From Alisma plantago-aquatica (taxonomy: Eukaryota > Streptophyta > Magnoliopsida > Alismatales > Alismataceae), in contig OY856412.1 in NCBI GenBank assembly GCA_963693085.1, positions 1,060,720,244-1,060,784,243 of the forward strand: a stretch of 64,000 nucleotides of DNA, written 5' to 3'. Below are positions 10,604 through 22,127 of this stretch, piece after piece; the stretch's first letter is position 1; every line of letters begins with the position of its first letter. The position numbers were made by a program, and so were the translations under genes. Under the pieces are notes generated by a model. The model ran no database searches. It saw nothing but the letters and a program-made list of their open reading frames with translations, and was not told the DNA's origin.

Positions 10604-12661
10604 TGATCCTGGCTTGCGCGTCAGTGAGGACAAAGTGCGCAGTTAAGGCTAGTGGTGGTCTGTGGGGCCAGTCGTCATTCCTAAAACTCTACTAGAGCCT
10701 TGGGCAGTGGGCCCGGGCGTTACAATATCGGGCAGAGAGGTGTGTGTGTGCTTCACACCATATTGGGCAGAGAAGTGTGTGTGTGCTTCACACTATATCA
10801 GACAGAGAGGTGTGTGTGCTTCACACCATATCGGGCAGAGAGGTGTGTGTGCTTTGCACCATATCGGGAAGAGAGGTGTGTGCTTAGCCCAATATCATTT
10901 TTGAGGTGTTTTCTTGACCTCATATCGTGAAAGAAAACATAAAATTATATCCATATTGTTTTAGTGGAGTAGGTGCATCACCATATCGGGTTAGAGGTGC
11001 CTACTTGTGTGCTTGAACCCGATATCACTTTATAATATGATACCATCATATTCACGCTATAGACCTTTTTTCTAACTATTATAGTTCATGGAAAAAGGTC
11101 TAAGAAACTACTAGAACTCAAAATTTATCAACTATTTCAGAAAATTTCGGAATTCAAAGTAGTTCATTATAGCAATTTAGGTGATGAATAATAACATGAT
11201 AGAGTTCAAGTTATATAACCCACCTTAAGAACAACTTCAAAGCTCCAAGCTCCAAAGCTACACATTCCTAAGGTTGAAGATGACTTATCAAAAGTCCAAG
11301 GCTCGTTCTCAACTCCTTCATATACAAGGAATCACTATGGATAAGCAATTGGTGAAGAAAAAAAGAAAGGAAGATCATAACCCTAAAATTGAACTTCAAT
11401 CCAAGGTTGAAGATGATCATGGCCTCACCTTAGGGTTAAGTATTGAGCTCCTTCTTGCTCCTTAGCACCTTTGCACGATACCTTGCTACCCTTGCACTAT
11501 ATGCCATCGCTTGTGGCCAATATCCCCCTCACTTGTGGCCAAAAACACTCCACTTGGCCGATATCGACTTGCTATGGCCGATATCAACATGTTATGGCCG
11601 ATATTACATGCTATGGTCGATACCCAAGGCCTATGCACAATACCACTTCACTCCTACATGATAAAAGGACCCTATGCGTGATATCTAAGAGCAAGGAGGT
11701 GGTAGGATTCGAAAACTTTCACTTAGGGGTGAAAGGAAGGGTATATATACTTGAGGTTCATGAAAAAGTGTATAAATGAGGTGTCATCAATTTGAGCTAC
11801 TAGGTGCCACGTGTCCATTCATGGGTGACATGTGTACATGCATGAATTAACATTTATCTTAACATGCAAAACACTTGAGGATAATCTAGGGATGAAATTT
11901 CGTCCATTACTTATCTCTTTGAATAAAATATATCAACAAAATCACCACTTTATTCACAACCCGATACAACTTTACTAAGGAAGTTGTAAACTAATACCCT
12001 TCACCTCCTTGAGGTGCTTTGCACGTCATGGCCTTTGAAAAGAGTTTAAAAATCGATATGAGGCTCCTCCTATGGCTCCTTGGCCGATAGACACTCATAT
12101 ATAAACTTTTCAACTTGATACAACTCAAGTTAAGGTTTCATATTCAACCCTTTTCTTGGTCATTTCATCACCAAGATTACCATCACTCATAATTGATTCA
12201 AACATGGTGTCACCTTCTTTATCTCTCCTCTAAATGATACACAGAGGAAATAGTAACACTCTAGGGGTGATAATTTTCATATCAACCCCACATTTTGGAT
12301 AAATTACAATTGGTACCAAAATCGGTGCTCAAGGTATTATCATTATTCAAACAAATTCAAACTTGGAATTTAGGCTTTCCATTAGACACCACTTAGCATC
12401 ATTCTCTCTCATATGATGCTAAAACATATAGGGCCCGTTCAACATGTGACAGTTTGCAATATAGCCCCTCATCCTGGATAAATTGCACTTTGGTCCAAAA
12501 CAAAGGAACATTGCTCAAACAACATTCAATCAAGACCAAACTTGAAACATAAGTGTGTCTCATGATAACAAAACACCTTAGAGAGTTATATTAAATTTAT
12601 AAGCAACTTACTTAGCCATAACAAATAGGGTTAACTCATAACCCTGGTCAATGTCATTACA

Positions 12662-14125
12662 GATATAGGTAGGGCAATTAACATTGTATAAACAGTTCAA
12701 GTATGTACAACTGAGTAGTAGAACAGTCTATGCATTTATAAAGAATATGAAGAACATGTATAACTTTTATAAAATAAATATTATAAGGATCAAGGCAAGG
12801 CTCATCCAATGTTATCCGTACTTGTTCCTAAACAAATACACTACATAATTGTATTATATCTTTTATTAATGCCTTGAGGATTTGAATTGTACCACCCAAT
12901 ACAAACTGACCACTTCTAAGTAGAAATCAGTTCCATACAAGGTCAATGGAAGATCCATAATCTATGACCTATTGACTACCTCTTGGTCAACACAAGAGTA
13001 GTAGTGGCATATAGTCAACTAAAGGATCAGCTCAAGCATGGTTGTCCATATAAACACCCTATCCCACCTTGGTATATGTCACGACGCTAGTGAACTGAGA
13101 TACGACCCACAGTCGCACTCCTACCAGGGTATGGCCCATAGCCAATCCTACAAAAGTATACACTAAGTCACATCATTGAGCTACGTCATGTAGCTGCACT
13201 CCTGCACCAAGGTATGGCTCACAACCAATCCTATGAATTGATATACACTATAGTATACGACTCCGAGATTCCACAAGGGAGAACTTGTTTCACCAGGGTA
13301 TGGCTCACAACCAATAATATGAATTCATATACACTATTGTATACGACTCCGAGCTTCCATAAGGGAGAACTTGTTTCACCATCCAACACTAAGACTGACA
13401 CTAGAATGGATTTATGGTATAGGGAAACTACATGATTAGGGTTTCACTATATTAGTTATGTTGATTGGGTGAATTAAGGCTTTAGCACACAAGTGTACAT
13501 ACAGAACCCTAATTGAATCTAGCAAGCATAAATATATTGCAACTTCAGAATATATGAAATGTATAAGGTGTGAACTTGTCATATCATCACATAGCACTAT
13601 AGCACAGACATTCACAAGGCCATCATCACTGTCACAAAGCCACACAAGGCTATCACCAAAGTCACATCATTGTGGGATATCAATCTCTCAATCACACCTC
13701 CATAGGTTATCACCTCAAATCATGCACAAGGCACCTGCCAGGTCATTGACCCATTTACATCAATTTTTCATCACACATATCTCATCATGCCTTTTCCAGG
13801 CTCATTCAACCTGTGTCATATCATATTTACCATATCATACACTCTCTATGACATTCAAACTCATATCACCTACGAGGCTAGAGATTCATAACCAAGAGAA
13901 AGATAACATCATAGCCATTCTAAGGGAAAGAAGCAAACACAACAATTATCCCTAGGTTTAGGGTTAGGGTTCCATACTTAGACAACTAGGGTTTATAGTT
14001 ATTTCTCATCACCAACCCTAGGTACACCCTCTTCTATATTCTTGGAAACATATTAGGATTGAGCAACATGATTATGGTTGATAAAACCATCATCTAAACA
14101 ACACTAGACATAGATAAATAACAAC
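12662..14125 (-). mobile_element. Older Gypsy-type LTR remnant flanking the Gypsy element
   Basis: No gene is seen. The stretch around 12800-13500 resembles 45560-46180, inside another long minus-strand LTR: the same order of short motifs, including a repeated ACCAGGGTATGGCTCACAACC-like unit and ACTACATGATTAGGGTTTCA. I infer that the Gypsy element inserted into a related, older LTR. A GGTTTAGGGTTAGGGTT patch near 13960 is too short to be telomeric. Confidence 0.5.
13142..13395. repeat. Local duplicated motif around TATGGCTCACAACCAAT
   Basis: About 90 bp are repeated at 13212-13295 and 13298-13385, with a more diverged copy just before. It recurs at 30424-30600 in the second duplication unit. 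Confidence 0.65.
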
Positions 14126-14290
14126 CTGATACGGCCGTCGCCCGGTACGTCCGCGCCAACCGATACGGTCGCAGTGTGATACGGCCGCACCGACCGATAC
14201 GGCCGCTGCCCGATACGGCCGTCGCCTGGTACGGCCGCGCCGACCGACACGGTCGCGCCGACCGATACGACCGCCGCCCGATACGGCCGC
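14126..14290. repeat. 18 bp GATACGGC minisatellite, upstream block, first copy
   Basis: About nine units of CGATACGGCCGCGCCGAC and variants lie just upstream of the TATA box. The matching block in the second copy (31338-31570) is about 68 bp longer. Confidence 0.9.
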
Positions 14291-14366
14291 ATGATGCCTC
14301 AAGATCGAAGCCACGGATGAAGGACACGTGGACCAATAAATGCTACAACTCTCATCAACTCGTTGC

Positions 14367-14376
14367 CTATAAATAG
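14367..14376 (+). promoter_or_regulatory. TATA box CTATAAATAG, first copy
   Basis: A textbook plant TATA box lies 77 bases after the upstream minisatellite block. The copy at 31648-31657 is identical. It probably drives transcription into the second minisatellite block. Confidence 0.6.
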
Positions 14377-14480
14377 CAACTGCCAACCTACAAAAGGGGG
14401 GGGGAGCCGAAGGGAGGACCCGGAAAGAGCTAGTGCCTAGACCAAGAAGCTAGTGTGTCGAGTTCCCCAAAAGTCTACCA

Positions 14481-14650
14481 ACCGATACGGCTGCATCGAT
14501 CGATACGGGTGCATCGACCGATACGGCTGTGCCGACCGATACGGTTGTGCCGACCGATACGGCTGCGCCGACCGATACGGGTGTGCCGACCGATACGGGT
14601 GCGCCGACCGATACGGGTGCCGACCGATACGGCCGACGACCGATACGGTC
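14481..14650. repeat. 18 bp GATACGGC minisatellite, downstream block, first copy
   Basis: About nine and a half units of the same monomer lie after the TATA box. The second copy (31761-31896) is about 34 bp shorter. The reading frames across it come only from the repeat. Confidence 0.9.
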
Positions 14651-15759
14651 TAGAGAGAGAGTGAGTCGAGGAATCCAGAGGGACGAAGAGAAGACCCAAG
14701 GGCTGAGATCCGACCTGCACAGGGTCCGAGGAGCGAGAGCCACCTCTCCTCTACGAGCTATATCTCTTCCCTCTTCTCTTTCATTCTACTGCATTCCTTT
14801 GTTTCTTGTACAAACGATGTTTATCCATCTTTGTTCGGTGCCATCTATGCTTGTCTATGGCTAGCTAGCTCCTTCTTGGCTATGTGGCCCAATCTGGGCA
14901 TGTTTATATACTTTTGCCTTAAGCAAGTAGATTCATATCAGAATTAGTATGTTGCATGTTCTATTTTCTCTTTTCAAGTTATGATTACTAGTTTGGTTGA
15001 TCTCTTACTCACTTGAACTGCTATTTCTACCTGTATCGAGAGATCTGTTGTAGGAATAGCTAAGAGAAGATAGTTTGGATATAAACCCGAGAGGAGGACG
15101 ATCTGAGGTATTCTGTTCCTAACACCCCAGAATATCCTAAGACCCGAGAGGGAACTTAGTATATTTTGAGGTGTTGATATGTCATTCCTTGAGAGAGGGT
15201 CGATGACATATCGTTGATGGTTTTAGTCACGCATCGTGAGAGCGAGTGGGACGACCCCACATGACAGATGCCACTATGCGTGCTAGATGCTTGCTTAGGT
15301 GTTCGAGGGTTGTCTATGCCCGAGAACGAGTGCATAGACTGCCCCATTTGTAGTTACATAGCCAGGAACTATCTTTCTCTATTTAGTAGACTCACGAGCT
15401 CTGTTTTGTTTTGTTTTCTTTTCTTTGTTTTGATTTAAATCATGACAACCCGCTAGACTAGTTCTAGCATTTACTTTTATCGACTATCGTCTTGGCTTAT
15501 CTGACTAAAGAACGAGATATGTGGCGTCCTAAACGTCACCACGTCTCTGTGTTCGACCCCGTATATCTACTTCGATCCCGTAATAAAAGTTGTGGGGGCA
15601 TAGAAGGTTTCGGGTTTATGCAGAGCATAAGCCCGTAACAATTGATGTCCATACTATTTTATGTAACTAGACTGATTTCACAGTTGGCCATTCCAGGTAA
15701 CCAACATAAATCATCTGATTAGAAGTTATGTTTTTTTTTACTTTCCCATACCACATGAT

Positions 15760-15826
15760 ATTTCTTAGATACCAGAATTCCTTACCTTGGTATCCATTAC
15801 ATGTGTCGAAAACACATCACATCCTC
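15760..15826 (-). pseudogene. Gypsy pol trace, second copy
   Basis: Duplicate of the linker trace at 5560-5640, with one A to G change in the overlapping stretch. Non-functional. Confidence 0.45.
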
Positions 15827-17049
15827 ATCATTTCCATCTCTCTATTGTTATTACCAAAGCCACACATATAAAAGGATCTTTCTTTCATCTTTGGGACATT
15901 ATTTATTACACATATCTTTATCGTGGAACCAAAGTCCAAGACAAATTGATACTTTTCTAAGTATCCATCAATTGAACACTTTTAACTCATGCCCATCAAG
16001 TGTCATAAGACTCACTTGATTGCCATGTCCCTGAAAGGAAGGAACACAAAGAAACATATTTCTCTTATCACCCCAGCATTACCCAGGGTTGTTTATTAAA
16101 GAGAAGAGATTATCATCTCCTCTGATTATTGTATGAACTTTCAACGGTTCATGAGTCACTTACTTTTGTTTCATCCTAGGTTCCTTGCCATCATCATAGG
16201 AATTATAAGGATGATTACATGTCATCACTCCTTTTTTTTGTTATTATCTAACATGTTCATGAATATTTTGTGGTTTTATCACATTTCCCATTTCACATTA
16301 TGGAAAAAGATCTTTACTGTTCACACAAACTTTATCAAACATGGATCATCTCCCTTGTTCTCATTCTCTTATCATGAGGAATACATTCTTTTACTTCCTC
16401 ATGAACACAGATTGATCTGAGATCATCTCAGATTCTATTTACTACACTTAAGATGTGATCCAAACATCCATGCCATATTTCCCATTTCATTATGCTCACT
16501 AGATTGTCTCAAAATGACTACTTGATCAGAGTAATCAGAAAGATAACAATTTAAGAATTCCATACTCACCTTATCTTCATTAGTTGAATACCTGGCCAAG
16601 GTATAATAATACTGAGATTAGGTAGTATGCACTTTGTGTACTATCATATTCCTTACTTTTCATATCATCACAAATTCATGATTTAACATTCCTGGATTTT
16701 CTCCAGGCATCACTTCTATATCTCATCCTCTTTAAAATAGATAAGAGCAATTATAGAACATTTAAAAGAATATTGAACAGAATATAAATTCTAGTTCTCA
16801 TCATTTCTTCCCTATGTTCGCATAGGGAGGTCCATAACAACAATCCTTTTTATGATTATCAGATAACATCAAGATAAGGCATATCAAAATGAAAAAGCTT
16901 TACCAGACTGTTACCCCTCGTGGTCATCCACCGCTTCAGGTTGACTCAACACATAGAATCTAGCTATTTCATGTTGTTGCTCTTTCATTTTTACATTATT
17001 GGGCTGTGACTTTCGTAAGCCCTACCGAGTCTACCTTGGTTTTTGAATC

Positions 17050-17715
17050 ATTTCCTCCCTTCTTTTTGAAAAAAAAGGATTTAGTATGCTCAACATGTAC
17101 ACATCTAAAACATGTCTTGTCCTCATACCATGGTCTTATCAGTCTTATTACCGATGTAGAGACTAAGCCATGGGTTCTTACAGGTAGAAAGTTAGGACTT
17201 TTGCCTTTACATATTGATTACTGTTCTGGTGCACTAGGCATTTATTGCACTGGTGGCATCCAAAACTTTGGCTTTTTAGAACAACTAGGCAAATGTCTCT
17301 AGAATTGTAATGACATTTCCTTAATTCTTAGCTTATTGCCCCTTTTTGGGTAATAACATCATAGATGTACTATCTATCTATACTTATGGAAGAGTCTATT
17401 TTCTTTCCATATGTTAATCCTTCCCACATTTTCCACTATTCCCACATGACTATGTCATTTAGGAATCCTTTCAGAATCCCAAAGTTTTTGCATTAAGAAC
17501 TGGTAACCTAGGTTGTAATGCTAGTATCCAGTCTACTCTATGTATCACTGTTGTCTTAACCTGCCTATCAAGACCATAAACATAGGATTCTTTATCCTGA
17601 TCGAATCATGATGGGAATTCTTAGGTACTCATTCTTCTCTTTCCTGATCCCTTGTACCCTCTCTTGGTGCAACAACATTGCCCTCAACAATGTGTTCCTC
17701 GTATTTTCCAGTCAT
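17050..17715 (-). pseudogene. Decayed Gypsy gag, second copy
   Basis: Duplicate of 6860-7523 with the same early stop and zinc-knuckle-like trace. A few private substitutions show that it has decayed independently since the duplication. Confidence 0.45.
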
Positions 17716-17830
17716 TTTTAAAATTTACCCTTTCTTCTGCATAAACAGAAGTCACTATAGGGTGTACTGGAGGACACTAGAACAAACTCAACACCTTAGT
17801 CCTATGTCTCTATAGACTCAGTGAACCTTA

Positions 17831-17843
17831 GGCTCTGATACCA
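17831..17843 (-). promoter_or_regulatory. Primer-binding site, tRNA-iMet type, second copy
   Basis: The complement is TGGTATCAGAGCC, two bases from the LTR start at 17846. Confidence 0.85.
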
Positions 17844-20173
17844 AATGTAATGATTGTCATCAAACTAACAAACAAATCACTACTAATTAAGCGGAATACA
17901 AATAAACAGTGGATTAACAAAAATAACTAAAATTTAAAACCATTTTACAAGGAGATCCTTGTCAGAAAACTTATACTAAAGATCTAAAACTCTTATTATC
18001 ATGATTCACATTGTACAATATTACTTCGTCTCATCTCTTATGACAACATATAACAGTTTCTCTATCAAAACACATATTGGAGCAACATAAAACCTCAAGG
18101 CATTCAAGCCAAAATCTCATATCATTCATGAAAATAGTATGAACCAACTCCAAGGACCTGAGAGTGCAGAGACAACACATAAGACTTCTATCTACAAGAC
18201 ATGATAGACAGTACACTCAACCTGAGATATCACTGTTGTCCCTACTGTTGTTGTTCTTTCTCTACAGTACAATCTCAATCTCCCTCGTGCATGTCCACCT
18301 AAAAAAATGTGGATCCCACGGGATGAGACAATTGTCCCAGTAAGAGATATAACTCTCTGCCAACAATATTATTATCATAGTTAAATACTGTTATATTGAG
18401 CAGAGGATAAACAGTTTAGAACATTCTCATATTTTAAAGCATTGCAACTATCGATGATAGAGCAGTAAATTATCTATTCTCTTTATAAAGAATAGGAAGA
18501 ACATGTATATCATTTACCCATCATACTATAACAACAACTCAAGCTTATCTTGTGATACTCATTATAGGAATTACTACACTGAACAGATCTAAAATAGTAC
18601 AGTTAAAATAATAGGAAATGTCAAAACTATATTTAAGGAACAACTGTTGTGAAACTATACTCGAATTTTTCTTAACCTTTCTTTCTTATAAGTAACTCTT
18701 TAAACCTATATGAACTATTTTAGCTTATTCCCTGATCATATGCAGTGTACTCTACAAATGAAGACTCATAGTGAACTACGGTCTCACTGTACAAGACTTA
18801 GCTTAAAATCTGGGAAGCTAAGCATAGAACTGAATCTGGGTCTCCTTGACTCGAACTGTCACGTCTGACTAAGGCGGCTAAACAACTGGCCTTTAACTAT
18901 GCCTCTCCTTCTAGGTTGAGTACACAGGCGGAGGGTCGGAGATGCTCTGCAGGCCTCATCTTGGTACGCTCTGTGGGTACCTATGGGTTACCACTGGGAT
19001 CTCCGGTTCATGTTGGGTAACCTATCTTCTCTTAGGAGACTTCCTCAAGGGCTTCGTCTTCCCACACGCTCTGTGGGTGCGATCTGATCCCCGTATACTG
19101 GTTGCTACCAGGGTGGATCGTTTTCTCCCTACATTGTAGACATTCGTAGGGAATCTATGGTGCTTAGGGCACCTACATGTATAATTAACACTTTACATTC
19201 ACAATTCAATCATCACATTACATATCTTAGTTTAGCTCTATAAACTATTCATTTCACAGACCATCTGATAACATTTACCACAACTGAATTGTTAAGCATC
19301 ACATATCTCATATTGAGAACATGGTAATCAAAATGCTTAATTCATTGAACACCCTATCCTTAGGGTTTCATTTACCTCATTCACTTATCACATGGCTCTC
19401 ATTATGATTTCATGCGACATAAACATTCACTGAATAAAGACTACTGCCAACAAATCATGTAAAATCAATATATGAATGAAACCTTAGAACTGAGCTGAAT
19501 TTTGGTTTCCAAGCCATTCACTGAGATAACAAGCGTCAATAATAAAATTGAACAAATAAAGTCTGTCATATATGTCAAGTTGAACACATGTATTGGGTTA
19601 GGTGTATATTTATCTAGACATCATCATATCCCACATACCCTTACCCATCAAGGTATCATCCTTACCAATCATATGGTGTATCATCTTCACTATACATGAG
19701 TGTAACGTCCTCACCTCACTTGAAGATATTGGACTCACCATACTTTAATGTATTGGCCATCACATGTTCTAGGGTATTAACCACCTTACCACTTTTGTCA
19801 TCTAGTGTATTGGGTCACCCACCATATCATTTTATAGATATGTGCTCAACACCATATCGTCCAAGAGGTGTATGCTTAACCCAGTATCACTTTAGAGGTG
19901 TATGTGTGCTTACCATGTTGACCTTGTGGCGTATGTATGCTTCCATATCGGGTTTGAGGTGTATGTGTGCTTCCATATCACTCTTGAGGTGTATGTGTGC
20001 TTCCATATCGGGTTTGAGTTGTATGTCTGTTTCACACCATAATGGGAAGAGAGGGGTGTGTGTGCTTCACACCATATCTGTAACATCCCAGGATTTGAGG
20101 CCTTGGATAACATGATCTTAAAAGGAATGATTGGACTACCCATATCACCAAGGTGCACCTCCTTTTCTGGGAG

Positions 20174-20248
20174 CCCATCACTAAAGAACTCCATAGTTAA
20201 GCGTGCTCAGCTTGGAGTAGTACTAGGATGAGTGACCAGTCAGGAAGT
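20174..20248 (+). promoter_or_regulatory. 5S rRNA-derived segment, Cassandra copy 2, left LTR
   Basis: 5S-like with intact box A (AGTTAAGCGTGCT) and a G to A change in box C. Confidence 0.85.
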
Positions 20249-20720
20249 TGATCCTGGCTTGTGCGTCAGTGAGGACAAAGTGCGCATTTAAGGCTAGTGG
20301 TGGTCTGTGGGGCCAATCGTCATTCCTAAAACTCTACTAGAGCCTTGGGCAGTGGGCCCGGGCGTTACAAATGGTATCAGAGCCATAACCCCTCCAGTAG
20401 GTGGGGCCCACATGGGCATGTGGCATGCCAGTCTTGAGCCGTGCGGTCCAGGCAAGTTGGAAAGGGCTATCCGTAGAGACGAGATGGAGCCGCCTTTGCA
20501 CTGGTAGCCGTGGATGGGTGCTGGATGTCCATGGGCCATTGTGGGTCTGCACTGAAATGGGGTTAGATTATGAGGCCATATAGTTGAACCTTGACGAGGA
20601 TGTCAAGAGTCTAAGTGGGGGAGATTGTAACATCGTAGGATTTGAGGCCTTGGATAACATGATCTTAAAAGGAATGATTGGACTACCCATATAACCAAGG
20701 TGCACCTCCTTTTCCGGGAG

Positions 20721-20795
20721 CCCATCACTAAAGAACTCCATAGTTAAACGTGCTCAGCTTGGAGTAGTACTAGGATGGGTGACCAGTCGGGAAGT
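20721..20795 (+). promoter_or_regulatory. 5S rRNA-derived segment, Cassandra copy 2, right LTR
   Basis: 5S-like with a G to A change in box A and intact box C. Confidence 0.85.
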
Positions 20796-22127
20796 TGATC
20801 CTGGCTTGCGCGTCAGTGAGGACAAAGTGCGCAGTTAAGGCTAGTAGTGGTCTGTGGGGCCAGTCGTCATTCCTAAAACTCTACTAGAGCCTTGGGCAGT
20901 GGGCCCGGGCGTTACAATATCGGGCAGAGAGGTGTGTGTGTGCTTCACACCATATTGGGCAGAGAAGTGTGTGTGTGTGTGCTTCACACTATATCAGACA
21001 GAGAGGTGTGTGTGCTTCACACCATATCGGGCAGAGAGGTGTGTGTGCTTTGCACCATATCGGGAAGAGAGGTGTGTGCTTAGCCCAATATCATTTTTGA
21101 GGTGTTTTCATGACCTCATATTGTGAAAGAAAACATAAAACTATATCCATATTGTTTTAGTGGAGTAGGTGCATCACCATATCGGGTTAGAGGTGCCTAC
21201 TTGTGTGCTTGAACCCGATATCACTTTATAAGGTGATACCATCATATTCACACTATAGACCTTTTTTCTAACTATTATAGTTCATGGAAAAAGGTCTAAG
21301 AAACTACTAGAACTCATAATTTATCAACTATTTCAGAAAATTTCGGAATTCAAAGTAGTTCATTATAGAAATTTAGGTGATGAATAATAACATGATAGAG
21401 TTCAAGTTATATAACCCACCTTAAGAACAACTTCAAAGCTCCAAGCTCCAAAGCTCCATATTCCTAAGGTTGAAGATGACTTATCAAAAGTCCAAGGCTC
21501 ATTCACAACTCCTTCATATACAAGGAATCACTATGGATAAGCAATTGGTGAAGAAAAAAAGAAAGGAATATCATAACCCTAAAATTATACTTCAATCCAA
21601 GGTTGAAGATGATCATGGCCTCACCTTAGGGTTAAGTATTGAGCTCCTTCTTGCTCCTTAGCACCTTTGCACGATACCTTGCTACCCTTTCACTATATGC
21701 CATCGCTTGTGGCCAATATCCCCCTCACTTGTGGCAAAAAGCACTCCACTTGGCCGATATCGACTTGCTATGGCCGATATCAACATGCTATGGCCGATAT
21801 TACATGCTATGGTCGATACCCAAGGCCTATGCACAATACCACTTCACTCCTACATGATACAAGGACCCTATGCGTGATATCTAAGAGCAAGGAGGTGGTA
21901 GGATTCGAAAACTTTCACTTAGGGGTGAAAGGAAGGGTATATATACTTGAGGTTCATGAAAAAGTGTATAAATGAGGTGTCATCAATTTGAGCTACTAGG
22001 TGCCACGTGTCCATTCATGGGTGACATGTGTACATGCATGAATTAACATTTATCTTGACATGCAAAACACTTGAGGATAATCTAGAGATGAAATTTCGTC
22101 CATTACTTATCTCTTTGAATAAAATAT

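Larger units (their letters stand above)
9887..10724 (+). mobile_element. Cassandra-type TRIM retrotransposon, complete, first copy
   Basis: An 838 bp element has two 291 bp direct repeats (9887-10177 and 10434-10724) starting TGTAACATCCCAGG and ending GGCGTTACA. A tRNA-iMet primer-binding site follows the left LTR at 10180-10192, and a purine run AAGTGGGGGAGAT (10421-10433) precedes the right LTR. The target duplication is ATATC (9882-9886 and 10725-10729). There is no coding capacity. Each LTR contains a segment resembling plant 5S rRNA, the hallmark of the Cassandra family of miniature LTR elements. By eye the two LTRs differ at about eight sites. It would depend on other retrotransposons for all proteins. 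Confidence 0.93.
2589..12661 (-). mobile_element. Gypsy-type LTR retrotransposon remnant, first copy
   Basis: The element reads on the minus strand. The right LTR (7654-12661) is followed inward by a tRNA-iMet primer-binding site at 7639-7651. The left LTR ends at 4703, next to a stretch whose complement contains GGGGACGAAAT and AGGGG, like the 3' end of many plant Gypsy (Tekay/Del-type) elements. The internal part is only about 2.9 kb and keeps just decayed gag and protease/reverse-transcriptase linker traces. Most of pol is gone, so it could not move by itself. A nested element cuts the left LTR at 2588, and a Cassandra element sits in the right LTR. Tekay/Del affinity is inferred from the 3' end and the pol trace. 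Confidence 0.7.
7654..12661 (-). repeat. 5' LTR of the Gypsy element, carrying Cassandra
   Basis: The LTR begins TGTAATGATTGTCATC and ends AATGTCATTACA. The terminal eight bases are perfect inverted copies (TGTAATGA and TCATTACA), as expected of LTR ends. Without Cassandra and its target duplication the length is about 4165 bp. It holds the 30 bp minisatellite and the GGCCGATATC repeat. Open frames in it are short and repeat-derived, and I see no gene. Confidence 0.75.
5425..15614. repeat. 10.19 kb tandem duplication, first unit
   Basis: Starting at TTTATGCAGAGCATAAGC, the sequence matches 15615 onward base for base apart from scattered changes (about five substitutions and one T-run change in the first 560 bp). 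The unit covers part of the Gypsy internal region, its whole 5' LTR with Cassandra, the older LTR remnant and the minisatellite LTR piece. Both outer edges carry GTT (5424-5426 and 32859-32861), so the junction has 3 bp of microhomology. Confidence 0.93.
14126..15614 (+). mobile_element. LTR-like element with promoter and minisatellite, first copy
   Basis: A GC-rich minisatellite (14126-14290), a TATA box, a second minisatellite block (14481-14650) and a long leader with C/T-rich and T-rich parts ending near GGGGGCATAGAAGG suggest U3-R-U5 of a plus-strand Gypsy (Athila/Tat-like) LTR. That class is inferred only from general style (GTGTTCGACCCCG near the end). No primer-binding site is visible because the duplication junction cuts the sequence at 15614. 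Confidence 0.4.
20079..20916 (+). mobile_element. Cassandra-type TRIM retrotransposon, second copy
   Basis: 838 bp with 291 bp LTRs (20079-20369 and 20626-20916), primer-binding site at 20372-20384, and target duplication ATATC (20074-20078 and 20917-20921). It shares site and target duplication with the first copy, so it was copied by the 10.2 kb duplication and did not insert independently. In the left LTR the box C has a substitution (GGATGAGTGACC). In the right LTR box A reads GTTAAACGTGCT. Internal transcription signals are therefore decaying in both LTRs. Confidence 0.93.

Noticed and set aside
13955..13975. Telomere-like TTTAGGG repeats
   Set aside because: Only two degenerate units occur, inside an LTR remnant. 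This is chance or a short LTR motif.
14094..14386. Repetitive frames such as (VSVGAA)n on the minus strand
   Set aside because: They are products of the 18 bp minisatellite on both strands, and repeat numbers differ between duplicates.
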